64,000 bases of DNA from contig CM032233.1 in assembly GCA_019009955.1 (NCBI GenBank), forward strand, positions 129,888,501 to 129,952,500, written 5' to 3'. The notes under the pieces are model-generated. The model ran no database searches, was not told where the DNA came from, and saw only the letters and a program-made list of their open reading frames with translations. This DNA comes from Riptortus pedestris (taxonomy: Eukaryota > Arthropoda > Insecta > Hemiptera > Alydidae). A program made the translations under genes and the position numbers. Each line of letters begins with the position of its first letter. Position 1 is the first letter of the stretch. This document shows, piece after piece, positions 11,197-22,185 of the stretch.

Positions 11197-11735
11197 AATC
11201 GAATTTGAAATGTCAATATTCCAGGAGGTGGGAAATCTAATCAGTATACACAGCTTCAGAGTGACGGGTTTTTTGACTTCCATATTAATCGTTTCTCCGA
11301 CTAAACCGGCGCCATTTCCCATAGCAAATGAGGGGGAGCCTGGAGTATTTAAAGCTGCCCGGCTCGAGAAAAGAGCGATTCTATGTTTGAGTCGGCTCTC
11401 AACAGAAACTCAATTAGTCTCCCCCGAAGGTCTGAGCAGCAAACTTGGGCTGTTGCCGAACACATTGGATCCCGCATAGTTGGGCCTTTAGTCTTCTATC
11501 TACCCAAATGAGCTGCCAGTCTCTCTACAGAGAACACCCCTTCCCATTAGCCCCTCCTTACAAATGGCCTGTCAATCTCCCACACACACACACTAAGGCA
11601 GGCAGAAAGACAGCCGTAATACTTCCCATTAGTTCTTGGCTCACTAGCCCCGTCCTGCCTCAAATTGGACAAATGGTTTTAACACATAAGTGTGCTAAAA
11701 AAATCTCCTTTAATATTGGAACACCTGCATTGTAG
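11197..11735. other. Higher-GC unique stretch, no gene supported
   Basis: Two overlapping frames (89 and 96 codons) exist on the plus strand. Neither has a recognisable domain, splice context or compositional coding signal, and I do not call them genes. The stretch is noticeably more GC-rich than its surroundings and repeat-free apart from a (CA)n at 11581-11592. Confidence 0.4.
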
Positions 11736-12250
11736 TTATGCCTATGAGCATGTATGAGTGATAAGGAGTACGCCAATGACCGAGTATTACAGAAAAGGAA
11801 AGTGACTATAAGTATGTATGATTGATAAAGGGTATGCCTATGAGATTTTTTGGTTCATTAGAGGTATGCCTATGTGCGTGTATGAATGATAAGAGGTATG
11901 GCTATAAGAGTTTTGACCGATAAGGGTATGCCTATGTGCGTGTATGATTGATAAAGGGTATGCCTATGAGATTTTTTGGTTCATTATAGGTATGCCTATG
12001 TGCGTGTATGATTGATAAAGGGTATGTCTATGAGAGCTTTTGCCTGATTAGAGGTATGCCTATGTGCGTGTATGATTGATAAAGGGTATGCCTATGAAAG
12101 ATTTTACCTGATTAGAGGTATGCCTATGTGCGTGTATGATTGATAAAGGGCATGTCTATGAAAGATTTTACCTGATTAGAGGTATGCCTATGTGCGTGTA
12201 TGATTGATAAGGGGTATGCTTATGAGCATGTATGGTTGAACAGGGAAGTG
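11736..12250. repeat. Minisatellite, about 64-bp period
   Basis: About 8 copies of a dimer of two related 32-bp halves, one around TATGCCTATGTGCGTGTATG and one around TATGCCTATGAGATTTTTTG. Consecutive TATGCCTATGTGCG starts are about 63-64 bp apart. Left-edge units are more diverged. Confidence 0.85.
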
Positions 12251-12454
12251 AAGACACATGTATGATTGATATGAGTATGAATATGAGACCAACCTAGTTA
12301 AACTACTAACGTCCTACAACCGTTGTTCTAAGCGTTTTTTGTAGTGTTTGCGAGTTATTCGTACTTTCTTGTTTTCGGCGTCAGAAACCCCCTACCAACT
12401 CGTCGGCTTTAAAATATAAAAAGAGAATAAAGACGAAGGATTCAGCCGACTATG
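12251..12454. other. Spacer between tandem arrays
   Basis: Unique sequence with no gene signature, lying between the 64-bp and 165-bp arrays. Confidence 0.4.
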
Positions 12455-13425
12455 GGAAAGCACAGCTACTGTGGTGATAATGGGTGGAGGGCGGCATAGT
12501 AGTATGAGGATGTATGATTAATGAGTGTGAGGTGTAGATATGAGGGTGTATGAATGACCTGCCTGTTTGTATGTGTATAAGTATGAGAGGTGTGCTGGTG
12601 AAGGGTCCCCAACTGGCTGTGGGAGAGCACTGCTACTGTGGGGATGATAGTGTGTGAGGTATTAGTATGAGGATGTATGATTAATGAATGTCAGGTGTAG
12701 ATATGAGGGTGTATGAATGACCTGCCTATTTGTATGTGTATAAGTATGAGAGGTGTGCTGGTGAAGGGTCCCCAACTGGCTGTGGGAGAGCACCGCTACT
12801 GTGGGGATGATGGGTGGTGAGGTATTAGTATGAGGATGTATGATTAATGAATGTGAAGCATAGGCATGTGGGTGTATGAATGGCCTGCCTATTTGTATGT
12901 GTATAAGTATGAGAGGTGTGCTGGTGAAGGGTCCCAAACTGGCTGTGGGAGAGCACAGCTACTGTGGTGATGATAGTGGGTGAGGTATTAGTATGAGGGT
13001 GTATGAATGACCTGCCTATTTGTATGTGTATAAGTATGAGAGGTGTGCTGGTGAAGGGTCCCCAACTGGCTGTGGGAGAGCACCGCTACTGTGGTGATGA
13101 TAGTGTGTGAGGTATTAGTATGAGGATGTATGATTAATGAGTATGAGACGTAGGTATGAGGGTGTATGAATGACCTGCCTATTTGTATGTGTATAAGTAT
13201 GAGAGGTGTGCTGGTGAAGGGTCCCCAACTGGCTGTGGGAGAGCATTACTACTGTGGGGATGATAGTGTGTGAGGTATTAGTATGAGGATGTATGATTAA
13301 TGAGTATGAGACGTAGGTATGAGGGTGTATGAATGACCTGCCTATTTGTATGTGTATAAGTATGAGAGGTGTGCTGGTGAAGGGTCCCCAACTGGCTGTG
13401 GGAGAGCACCGCTACTGTGGGGGAG
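12455..13425. repeat. Satellite array, about 165-bp period
   Basis: Successive AACTGGCTGTGGGAGAGCA motifs start near 12609, 12771, 12938, 13062, 13228 and 13388, giving spacings of 162, 167, 124, 166 and 160. The one short unit lacks about 40 bp around TGTATGATTAATGA. The motif TATGAG..TGTATGA is shared with the adjacent 64-bp array, so the two are probably related. Open frames across it are artefacts of the repeat. Confidence 0.9.
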
Positions 13426-13902
13426 CCGAGGAACTAATAAACAACTGTTGGTGGAGTAAACAATCTCCACTTCTCCCCAGGCTAATAGCCCACCAAACCC
13501 ATTCATTTTAATTTATAGGCACTAAGTAAAGAAAGGTTTCTAATAAAGCAGAGAGCAACAGATAAAGAGATTAATCCATCTCTAATTCCCTGCCGAACTC
13601 CTACAGATAATCTTAATTAACAATCCAATCCAATCAAATAGAAGAAACCACTTTTTATTAATTTCCACTCAAAATGATAAGCCATTAATATACATTCCTC
13701 CGTTAAATCTAAACTACTTTTTATCGTCACTATTATTTGTCAATTTCAGTATTGTCATTGACACATATATTGTATTGTTTATAGTTAAAATATATTGGGT
13801 GGTTCCATAATTCTTTCGGTTTCTTGAGGATGAACTGAAATAATTTGTTTGAAACAAAGAATAAATTTTATTCAATAAAGTATTCAACGTTTTATTGAGA
13901 TT
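13426..13902. other. Unique AT-rich stretch, no gene seen
   Basis: At about 13797 the motif GGGTGGTTCCATAATTC resembles a Tc1/mariner terminus, but no partner terminus was found. No coding signature. Confidence 0.4.
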
Positions 13903-14009
13903 TCCCTTGCCATCATTCCAAGAACCTACATAATTCGCGATTCGTAAAACAAACGTGCGGGCTTAGAAGCGAAAAATTCATCTAGATACGTTCAAGATTA
14001 TATTTATAA

Positions 14010-14077
<68 letters not shown>

Positions 14078-14545
14078 CCGGCTGTTAGCGCTCTAGCGGT
14101 CGCAATTTTTGTTTCATCGTTATGAAATTATCAGGCTCGATGTTTAATCGTTTTATGTAAAAAGAAAACCCAAGATCGTAACGGCTGAAATCGGACAAGG
14201 GGGAGGGGGGATGGTTTAGAAGGGAGGATTTTCGAAAATTCGATATATCACCTTTATTGTATGTCGGATCGAAACATTGAACAGAGCCATTCTTATTGCA
14301 ATCCAAATGTACTATAAATATTGTTATATACATGTAAGCTCTATCTTTACTATTAACTGAGATATTTGCATTTTTATTAATTGTGGGCCGATAACGGATG
14401 ACTGAATTTCGAATTACCCGCCAAAAGCTAGTTCGGCCATTTGCCGTAACTGTTCGGCTCTCGTATGGAGATTTCTCTATTGTATAACTTCACGTGGGAA
14501 ATCTGCTTAGTTTACGCAGCCCCTGCGTGACGGACTTTTTATTGA
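13903..14545 (-). mobile_element. Family A copy in a partly duplicated segment, unit 1
   Basis: A 105-bp non-A flank (TGCCATCATTCCAAGAAC to CATCTAGATACG) leads into a minus-strand copy with (TA)n at 14012-14075. Then come CTCTAGCGGTCGCAATTT and TAATCGTTTTATGTAAAAA, and the intact 5' end CGCAGCCCCTGCGTGACGGA at 14518. The 3' palindrome is eroded. The flank plus the adjoining core is repeated from 14551. Confidence 0.8.
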
Positions 14546-14547
14546 TG

Positions 14548-14652
14548 ACCTCTTGCCATCATTCCAAGAACTACATAATTTCGCGATCGTAAAACGTGTG
14601 GGGCTTAGAAGCGAAAAATTCATCTAGATACGCTTTATCAGATTTCCCTTAA

Positions 14653-14713
<61 letters not shown>

Positions 14714-15277
14714 TATATAAACGGCTGTTAGCGCTCTAGTGGTCGCAATTTTTGTTTGATCGTTATGAAATTATCAGGCTCGATGTTTAATCGTTTTATG
14801 TAAAAAAAGTCCGTCACGCAGGGGCTGCGTAAACTAAGCAGATTTCCCACGTGAAGTTTTACAATAGAGAAATCTCCATGCGAGAACCGAACAGTTACGG
14901 CAAAGGGCCAAACTAGCTTTTGGCGGGAAATTCAAAAATCCGTTATCGGCCCAAATTTAATAAAAATGCCAATATCTCGGTTAATATTCAAGATAGGGAA
15001 TAAATGTGTATAACAATATTTATAGTAAATTTAATTTGCAATAAGATTGTTTCTGTACAATTTTTCGATGCGACGTATAGTAACGGAGATATTTCGAAAT
15101 TCCTCCCCTCTAAACCCCCCCTCCCACTGGTCCGATTTCAGCCGTTAACGAACTTGATCTTTCATTTTTTATAAAACGACTAAATATCGAGTTTCGTAAC
15201 GATCAAACAAAAATTTCGACCGCTAGAGCGGTAACAGACAAATATATAGATAGATAGGTAGATCTATATATATATAT

Positions 15278-15319
<42 letters not shown>

Positions 15320-16078
15320 TTTTGAACGGAGTTCTCTTTCGTGATCTAGTAGGTAGGATCGATGGACATATGATGAAAAATTTCGAAAATTCCGTGCTGA
15401 GTACAACCTCAATAGCTGATTTCCCTTCAGGGAAATCTGCTAAGAAAACCCAAGATCGTAACGGCTGAAATCGGACAAGGGGGAGGGGGATGGTTTAAAT
15501 GGTAGGATTTTCGAAAATTCGATATATCACCTTTATTGTATGTCGGATCGAAACATTGAACAGAGCCATTCTTATTGCAATCAAAATGTACTATAAATAT
15601 TGTTATATACATGTATGCTCTATCTTTAATATTAACTGATATATTTGCATTTTTCTGTTTTCAGCATTCAGCAAACCCCCCCCCCTCCCCTCCCACTCAT
15701 GTTACATAAGCAATACTCTGTTATATAATGAACCACATTATTCGAGGCTTAAATACCGAATATTGTTTTCAAGAGACCTTTATTATATGAGTTACATGCA
15801 AATTCTGGTGACCAACCCCCCCCCCCCTGTCTTAAGCTCTTGGAATACTAAAATTTGATTGATTGCGATACAAATTATTCTGATTCATTATAAATTACAG
15901 TACTAATTGTAGTAAAGAGTTTTCAATAAAATTAATATATTATATTCTGATATTTAAGTATTTATTCACTTAATATTCACGGTTGTGTTGTGATACCAGT
16001 ATGTAGATTTATCTATTGTAAAACGTCACGGTGAAAAATCTGCTTAGTTTACGCAGCCTCTGCGTGACGGGCTTCTTT
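14548..16078 (-). mobile_element. Family A copy, duplication unit 2, split by a plus-strand copy
   Basis: The same flank (from about 14551) is followed by TCAGATTTCCCTTAAGG and (TA)n at 14654-14709. The copy breaks after TTTTATGTAAAAA at about 14806 and resumes at 15443 with GAAAACCCAAGATCG. It runs into the long lineage and ends at a 5' terminus CGCAGCCTCTGCGTGACGGG at 16054. Unit 1 is the exact empty site for the split. Confidence 0.85.
14806..15442 (+). mobile_element. Family A, complete copy with a proven empty site
   Basis: It runs from AAAGTCCGTCACGCAGGGG to GGGAAATCTGCTA. The core has ACCGCTAGAGCGGTAAC and (TA)n (15263-15316). The uninterrupted sequence at 14150-14172 (ATGTAAAAAGAAAACCC) shows the target was an A-run. 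No target duplication longer than about 2 bp can be read. Confidence 0.9.
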
Positions 16079-16202
16079 ACATCTCTAATCAGTAAACTAT
16101 TTCCCGTTGAGGCTGCTATGGAGGGAGCAGAACAGACGGTAGGCAAATGAATCAAGGTTCCGAGAATACGGTGGGTGGGGCAAAACATAGCAGCCAAGTT
16201 CC

Positions 16203-16208
16203 GTTCAA

Positions 16209-16254
<46 letters not shown>

Positions 16255-16643
16255 TTACGTTCGTTAATGGCAGAAATTCGAACAGTAGAAAGGGTGGGGG
16301 GTTTAGAAAATTCTTAATATCTCCGTTATTATGCGTCGAATCGAACAATTGTATAGAACAGAAATTATTGCAAATTTAATGTTCTATAAATATTGTTATG
16401 TACGGTTTTTCCCTTTCTTGATTATTAACCGAAATATTTGCGAGTTTTAGTTTTCGGCCTTCAGAAAACCCCCGCTTTTTCTCATGTCATATTAAGGTGT
16501 TATATTATGAAGCACATTATTTGAAGCCTAAATGCAAAATATTGGTCTCATTAAACTTCGGCGTTATCAGGTAAATGCAAACATGTGACGCACTCGGGAA
16601 ATCTGCTTAGTTTACGCAGCCACTGCGTGACGGATTTTTTCAT
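16203..16643 (-). mobile_element. Family A, third 5' lineage
   Basis: (TA)n and CAGAAATTCGAACAGTAG lead to GGTAAATGCAAACATGTG, then ACTCGGGAAATCTGC and CGCAGCCACTGCGTGACGGA. The stretch just inside the 5' end differs from both the short and long lineages and matches 56450-56878. Confidence 0.75.
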
Positions 16644-17130
16644 TTATTTCATATTTTTCCAGAGAGGGTTTCATTTCTTGAAATTGTTTTTCTGGGCGAA
16701 CGTATTGTTTATCAATCATTTATTTTTATTTAACCCCCTTCCCCGTGGTATTTATTACTATTTATATTCATGTAATTTCGTTTATTTAACCGACAAACAC
16801 ACACAAAACATACAAATAAGTTGGCTCAAAGTATATATAATATGAAAACTCCGTTTTCGTTATCTGCTTAGTGAGACTGGCGGAATGTTTCCCGGTTTTG
16901 CCTTAAGGAGAATCTGATAAAAATTTAATATTATGGGCCGTCTGTGTGGAAAAGAAAAAAAATAATATGAGAAGATTTGACTTGCTCAGACGGGAAGGGT
17001 GGCACACTGCCAACTGAGTAGCCGGCCAGCCTACAATCGTTTCCCAACCACGATTCATTCCATTCAGTTGACTTAGTGTGCCTTCACTCCTCTCCCAGCC
17101 TTCCTCGTGCGTTTTATGTGAAATTTATTT
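16644..17130. other. Mostly unique sequence, no gene seen
   Basis: A decayed plus-strand family A 3' end sits at about 16848-16925 (CTTAAGGAGAATCTGATAA). The rest (16930-17130) is unique and moderately GC-rich without coding signature. Confidence 0.45.
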
Positions 17131-17134
17131 AAAA

Positions 17135-17345
17135 TCATACAGGTGCTGCGTTAACGAAGCAGATTTCCCACGTGCACCACGTATTTCCGTTTATCTCAAA
17201 AAGAGAAATTCTGAGAGAATAATATTTAATTTTGAAATAAAGTACATCACGATATAAGAGCTTATGGTTAATATGACATGAGTAGGAGTGGAGGTTTACT
17301 GACGGCCGAAATCAGAAAATAAAGTTCTTTACGCAGCCCTATTCG
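17135..17345 (+). mobile_element. Family A, third 5' lineage fragment
   Basis: It has TGCTGCGTTAACGAAGCAG, TTTCCCACGTGCACCACG, then ATGACATGAGTAGGAGTGG. The interior is cut short. Confidence 0.65.
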
Positions 17346-17428
17346 TACGGGAATTGAGAATCCAAATTTGTATCCTGCAAAAAGGACTACATCTCCAAGA
17401 CACTATTTTTCGAACCTAATTAAAGTAT

Positions 17429-18028
17429 TGTTGCGAAAGTTGAATACATGAATAGTCCTTCAGAGAGAGAGTCGCGTATTTGGAAAGTGTGACGTAGATC
17501 AAAGAGGCCGACAGAAGGTCTAGCTTCTACTAGACCCGTCCAGCCCAGCGTCGAAGGGACCAGACAATTCCCCTTTGATATTTGCCGACGACCTATATAA
17601 AGAGCCGGCCAGCCGCTAGCGAGTCAGTTTTCTTCTCAAGTGCTCATATGTGCGTTCGGTGGTACAGTGCGACTTAGTGCAGTGCGGTAAAGTGTTTTTA
17701 TAAGAAGAACAGTGTTGCGCCATGACTGTAACAATTTAGTGCCGTGTTTAGGACAATGCAGTGCCGCGAAGTAAAGGACAGTGCAGTGCCGTTTTTCTGT
17801 GAATTTCAGTGACCGTGAGTGAATTATTGGACTGTGTAATCTGAAGAACACTGACGCTATCAGTGTATACTGTGAGTAGTAATTAAGAATAATTACCAAG
17901 TGTATTGTGCATTGTGAAATAAATTGTGCAGTGATAAAAACTGTGAAACTTGCGTGTATTTAATTTTGCAATCCAAAAGAACTCTTATTAAAAACGTTTA
18001 TTACTGGTTTTGGTAATAAAACATAACA
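17429..18028 (+). mobile_element. Candidate solo LTR
   Basis: The segment opens TGTTGCG and closes CATAACA (TG...CA with a short inverted match). It contains a TATA box, an initiator and a downstream AATAAA at 17918 in LTR-like order, with repeated CAGTGCAGTGCCG motifs typical of LTR U3/R regions. No clear target duplication is readable (GTAT/ATAT), and no internal retroelement sequence follows. The alternative is a host promoter and noncoding first exon for the LRR gene 2 kb downstream. Confidence 0.35.
17594..17628 (+). promoter_or_regulatory. TATA box plus arthropod initiator
   Basis: TATATAA starts at 17594 and TCAGTT at 17623. The initiator A is about 31 bp downstream of the TATA start, the spacing expected for a Pol II core promoter. 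TCAGTT fits the arthropod Inr consensus TCAKTY. It could drive either an LTR or the LRR gene. Confidence 0.55.
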
Positions 18029-18142
18029 ATATGTATTATTTCAAACAAAAAACCTATGTTGATGTTGTCGATTAAAAAACCTTTCACTTAATGCTTGTTT
18101 TTATTATTTGTATCAAACCGGTTCCCAGTCTTTCAATATTGA

Positions 18143-18844
18143 AAAAGCCGGTCACGCAGGGGCTGCGTAAACTAAGCAGATTTCCCTCGCGAAGTTTAGT
18201 AATAGATAAACCTACATACTGCTGACACAGCACCACCCTGAATACTAAGTGAATAAGTACAAAGGGTTATAAGAAATCTTTCACCTCCCTTTCCGGCGGG
18301 AAGCGTCTGAAATGTAAACAAACAGGTCAGACAACGGATCACGGGAAAGAAAAACAATAACTGTTTTAGTGGTCCAAGAATTTAAGACGAGGGGGGGGGG
18401 AGGGTCCAAAAACATATTTGCATGTATCTCGTATAACAAAGATATCTGGAAAACAATGTTTGGTATTTATGCGTCGTATTAATGTGGTTTATTATATAAC
18501 AGAGTATTGTCTATGTAATACGAGTAGAAATGGGGGCACAACGCTGAAAACTGAAAAATGTAAATATCTCGGTTAATATTCAACATAGAGAATAAATGTA
18601 TATATCAATATTTATAATATATTAAGTTTTCAATAAGATTCATTAATCAACTTTTTCGATTCGACATATAGTAGCAGAGATATTTTGCTTTTTTTAAATT
18701 CCGCCCCTATAAACCCCACTCCAACCCCCCCCCCCCATTGCCCGATTTCAGCCGTTAACGGATCTTTCTTTTTAAATAAAACGACTCAATATTGAGTTTG
18801 GTAACGATTAAACAATAATTGCGACCGCTAGAGCGGTAACAGAC

Positions 18845-18895
<51 letters not shown>

Positions 18896-19034
18896 TATAC
18901 ATACATACAGTTTTGAACGGACCACATTAACGTCATCTCCTAGGTAGGATCGATGGACATTTGAAGAAAAACTTCGAAAATTGCGTCATGAGTACGACCT
19001 CACTAGTTGATTTCCCTTGAGGGAAATCTGCTAA
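18143..19034 (+). mobile_element. Family A, complete, long 5' lineage
   Basis: It starts GCCGGTCACGCAGGGGCTG. It continues through CTACATACTGCTGACACAG, GAAATGTAAACAAACAGG, a G-run, ACCGCTAGAGCGGTAAC and (TA)n (18848-18900), then GTTTTGAACGGACCAC. It ends CCCTTGAGGGAAATCTGCTA. At about 890 bp it is a good type copy for the long lineage. Confidence 0.9.
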
Positions 19035-19149
19035 AATTAGCCCAACGCCCTAACTAAACACATTTAATAAAATCTATCAACTTCACAACTATAAATAATA
19101 AATAATTTTTTTTTTAAATATTCTTAATAACAATCTAAAAATATAGGTA

Positions 19150-19306
19150 AAAGTCCGTCACGCAGGGGCTGCGTAAACTAAGCAGATTTCCCACGTGAAG
19201 TTATACAATAGAGAAATCTGCACACGAGGGCCGAACAGTTACGGAAACGGCCGAACAAAAAATACACAATAAATAACGCTAGAGCGTTAACAGACATATA
19301 TATGTG

Positions 19307-19378
<72 letters not shown>

Positions 19379-19538
19379 TGTGTGAGTGTGTGTGTCTATA
19401 TATATATATATATAATTTTGAACGGTCCTCGTTTTCGTCATCTCCTGGGTAGGATCGATGGACATTTGAAGAACATTTTCGAAAATCGCGCCATGAGTAC
19501 GACCTCAATAGCTGATTTCCTTTTAGGGAAATCTGCTA
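19150..19538 (+). mobile_element. Family A, internally deleted copy
   Basis: Both termini are present (AAGTCCGTCACGCAGGGGC and TAGGGAAATCTGCTA), but most of the interior is gone. The sequence jumps from CGGCCGAACAAAAAATAC to CGCTAGAGCGTTAACAG. The core microsatellite has become (TG)n with interruptions (19301-19394). At about 389 bp it is the smallest two-ended copy seen here. Confidence 0.85.
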
Positions 19539-19707
19539 ATAAAACATGCGTTTCCTCTGCTCTACCCTGTATATGAAGTGGTTCTGGCCAAGGGCCTTCA
19601 TTTAAAATTATGTACATTATGCTGTTTGATCTGTTTTGATTATGTTGAAGTCATAGAGTATATGTAAATTCTAATGAGTATTTGTTGTGTTTCAGAGAGC
19701 GTAGGGT

Positions 19708-19907
19708 ATGGCGAGACTGGGGGCGTGGTTTGTAGTGGCACTGGCTGCAAGGTGGTGTACTGGGCAAGCCATGGAATGCACGGACGACTGCAGGCCTGCC
19801 CTCTGCCCCCAGCCCTGCATCTGCGATCCGGCATACACACACGTCAGCTGCACCGGAGCACGCCTAGGACGCATACCCTCCCCTCTACCCTCAACCCTGC
19901 TCAAGCT
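19708..19907 (+). CDS. Secreted/membrane LRR protein, first coding exon
   Basis: The exon follows a 3' splice site (TTTCAG at 19690-19695). The ATG at 19708 opens a signal peptide (a hydrophobic run FVVALAA, with likely cleavage near GQA). Next comes a cysteine-rich LRR N-terminal cap: ECTDDC, then CPQPCICDP, VSCTGARL, RIPSPLPSTLLK. This is the family pattern C-P-x2-C-x-C ... C ... L-x-x-I-P. The exon ends in codon phase 2 at a perfect donor (CT|GTAAGT at 19908), so the stop just beyond is intronic. Joined to the 33050 exon it completes the LxxLxLxxNxI repeat core. Such caps occur in LGR-type receptors, Slit, Kekkon and other LRR proteins. The 72-bp phase-2 repeat exon and the similarity to LGR4/5/6-type N-termini make an LGR (bursicon-receptor-like) protein a reasonable guess, but not proven. 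A noncoding first exon must lie upstream. Confidence 0.8.
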
Positions 19908-19921
19908 GTAAGTACAACTCA

Positions 19922-20400
19922 AATATCAATATTTCTACGCAAATTACTTGCTCCATACATTTTTATACGAAAAAATGTGTAAAACTCTATATAACAAAGT
20001 AAACAACTATTGTTATGTTCATGTTTGCCGAAAAATAAATAGGAAATGAAATATCGCGAGTTTTAGTTCAGGCCTCCCTTATAACTCCCACTCCCGTTTT
20101 AAACTAAAAATTTAAATATAACCAATAATAATGGAAGAATTAATGCAAATTAACATACCGAGTTTCGTTAAGTTCGGTTCAATCGTTTGTGCCCAATAAA
20201 ATTGTTGGCTCCCGCTTTAGTTTTTTGAGTACATCTCGTTTATACTATGTTATACGACAAAAGTAAATATAACAAAAGTTACTTTAAATAATAAAATAAA
20301 CAACTTTTGTTATGTGCATATTTGTCGAAAATCCATTAGGAAACGAAATATTGCTATTTTTAATTTCAGGCCCCATCCTTTTGCAGGAGTCGTTTCATCA
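19922..20400 (+). mobile_element. Family B fragment directly after the exon
   Basis: It starts 14 bp past the splice donor with ATCAATATTTCTACGCAAAT. It continues through GAAATATCGCGAG, CAGGCCTCCCTTATAAC and GTTCGGTTCAATCGTT. The head and tail are missing, so it is an internal fragment, within about 15 bp of a functional splice site. Confidence 0.7.
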
Positions 20401-20486
20401 ACCCCAATTTGATATGTAGAGGGGGCCCAAAAAACCTTTTCTGGTAGTACCCAAGTAGTATTGATAAAGTTTTACTCTCCAGGTTT

Positions 20487-21356
20487 TAGCAGATTACCCT
20501 TAAGGGAAATCAGCTATTGGGGTCGTTCTCATGACGCGATTTTCGAAAAATTTCTTCAAATGCCCATCGATCCTACCCAATCTCGAAAATAAGGTCGGTT
20601 CAAAATTATATATATAATTTATATATATATTGGCCTGTTAACGCTCTGGCGGTCGCAATTTTTGTTTGACCGCTACCGAACTCAATGTTTAAGCGTTTTA
20701 TGTAAAAAGAAAGATCAAGTTCGGTAATGGCTAAAATTGGACAAGTTGGAGGGGGGGGGGTTCCGAAAATTCGAAATATCTCGGCTACTTTAAGTCGAAT
20801 CGAAAAATTGAAGAATAGAACCAATCATATTCAGCAAACCCCAACGTCCACTCATGTCATATTAACAATAAGCTGTTGTATTATGAAACACTTCATTACA
20901 AGGTTAAATACCAAATATTGTTTTCATTAAACTTTTACTTTGTGAGATATATACAAATACGTTCTGTTGCCCCCCCCCCATCTTTTATTCTTGGATAACT
21001 AGAATTTGAGTTATTGAGATAAAACTGATTCTGATTCATTACAAATTACAGGACTAGCTTTAGTAAATTGTTTTCAATAAAATTAATATGTTATATTCAG
21101 ATATATTTCATTAATTGTTTCTCTTTCCTGTCTATCTATCTATTCAGCGCTACAAGGTTGTTTACAATTCAGCCGATTTTCGTTGTATTATTGTAGTTAC
21201 ATTGTATGTATTATTAACTTGTATTGTAAATTGACTGAAAGATTTCTCATTACCGTTTGTATTTATTTACTTAACATTCATGGTGGTGTTACCTTATATT
21301 TATCTATTGTAAACCTTCGCGTGGGAAATCTTCTTAGTCTACACAGCCCCTGCATA
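20487..21356 (-). mobile_element. Family A, near-complete, long lineage
   Basis: The 3' terminus is TTAGCAGATTACCCTTAAGG at 20487. A very short core (TATATATAATTTATATATA) is followed by CTCTGGCGGTCGC and the long lineage. It ends at the eroded 5' terminus CACAGCCCCTGCATAGC at about 21341. Confidence 0.8.
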
Positions 21357-21650
21357 GCATATCGAACAATTGTATAGAACCAATCTAATTACAGCTATAA
21401 TATTCTATAAATGTTGTTATGTACTTTTTGTTCACTACCTTGATTATTAACCGAGATATCTGCATTTGTTAGTTTTCGGTCTCCAGTAACCCCCCCCCCC
21501 GACTCCTCTCATATGAAGCACTTTATTTGAATTCTAAATACCAAATATTGTTCTCATTGGACTTTTTCGATTTGAGATAAATGCAAATACACAACGCACA
21601 TGGGAAACTGCTTCATTCACGCTGGTCCGGGGTCACTGACTTAACGTAAG
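21357..21650 (-). mobile_element. Family A, third-lineage fragment
   Basis: It contains CGAACAATTGTATAGAACC, TTGATTATTAACCGAGATAT, CTCATATGAAGCACTTTATT and GCACATGGGAAACTGC. It is fused directly to the previous copy, with no intervening sequence. Confidence 0.65.
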
Positions 21651-22185
21651 GGTTAATCTCTTATAGTTATTAACCTCAACGGAGGTTAATATCTATAAGA
21701 AAATGTTACAAAAATCTTTGCAGTTTTTTAGTCGAAGTAAACCCTCCCTTCCACTGATAGGGAATATATTGTGAGTTCAGCAGTGTGTCATTCCAACGTG
21801 TGGGAAAACTGCTGAGTTTACGCCGCCCCTGAGTGACGGACTTTTTTAAATTTTATCGACAAATCAAAAATCGGCCAATGATCCTCATAATGGGAACTGG
21901 GAGGATATATATGGTTGGCCGAAGGGCCTTGTTATTTTTCGGGCAGCATTTGGCTCAGCCACTCATTACAGAACTGGTCCATCCGATAGGGCACTAATTA
22001 ACCGGGCCGAGAATTTAGCATATCTTTAAAGGACTGGCCCCATCTACGCTTGATTAGATCACTTTCTGTGAAAAGGTTCCCTTCCTCTTCTATTCACTCC
22101 ACTCACTCAACCACTGCCATGTAATTTTGACGTTCATATCGTGATCGTAAATACTCCCATTTCCTAGCGCCTACGAGGGGTGTCT
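21651..22185. other. Mostly unique intronic sequence
   Basis: A family A 5' end fragment lies at about 21790-21848 (GGGAAAACTGCTGAG, CCCCTGAGTGACGGAC). The remainder, 21850-22185, shows no coding or repeat signature. Confidence 0.45.

Noticed and set aside
11210..11735. Two overlapping plus-strand frames in a GC-richer stretch
   Set aside because: No domain, splice site or codon bias was visible, and the overlap in two frames is consistent with chance.
19304..19576. Cys-Val repeat protein frame
   Set aside because: It is a translation of the (TG)n core of an internally deleted family A copy.
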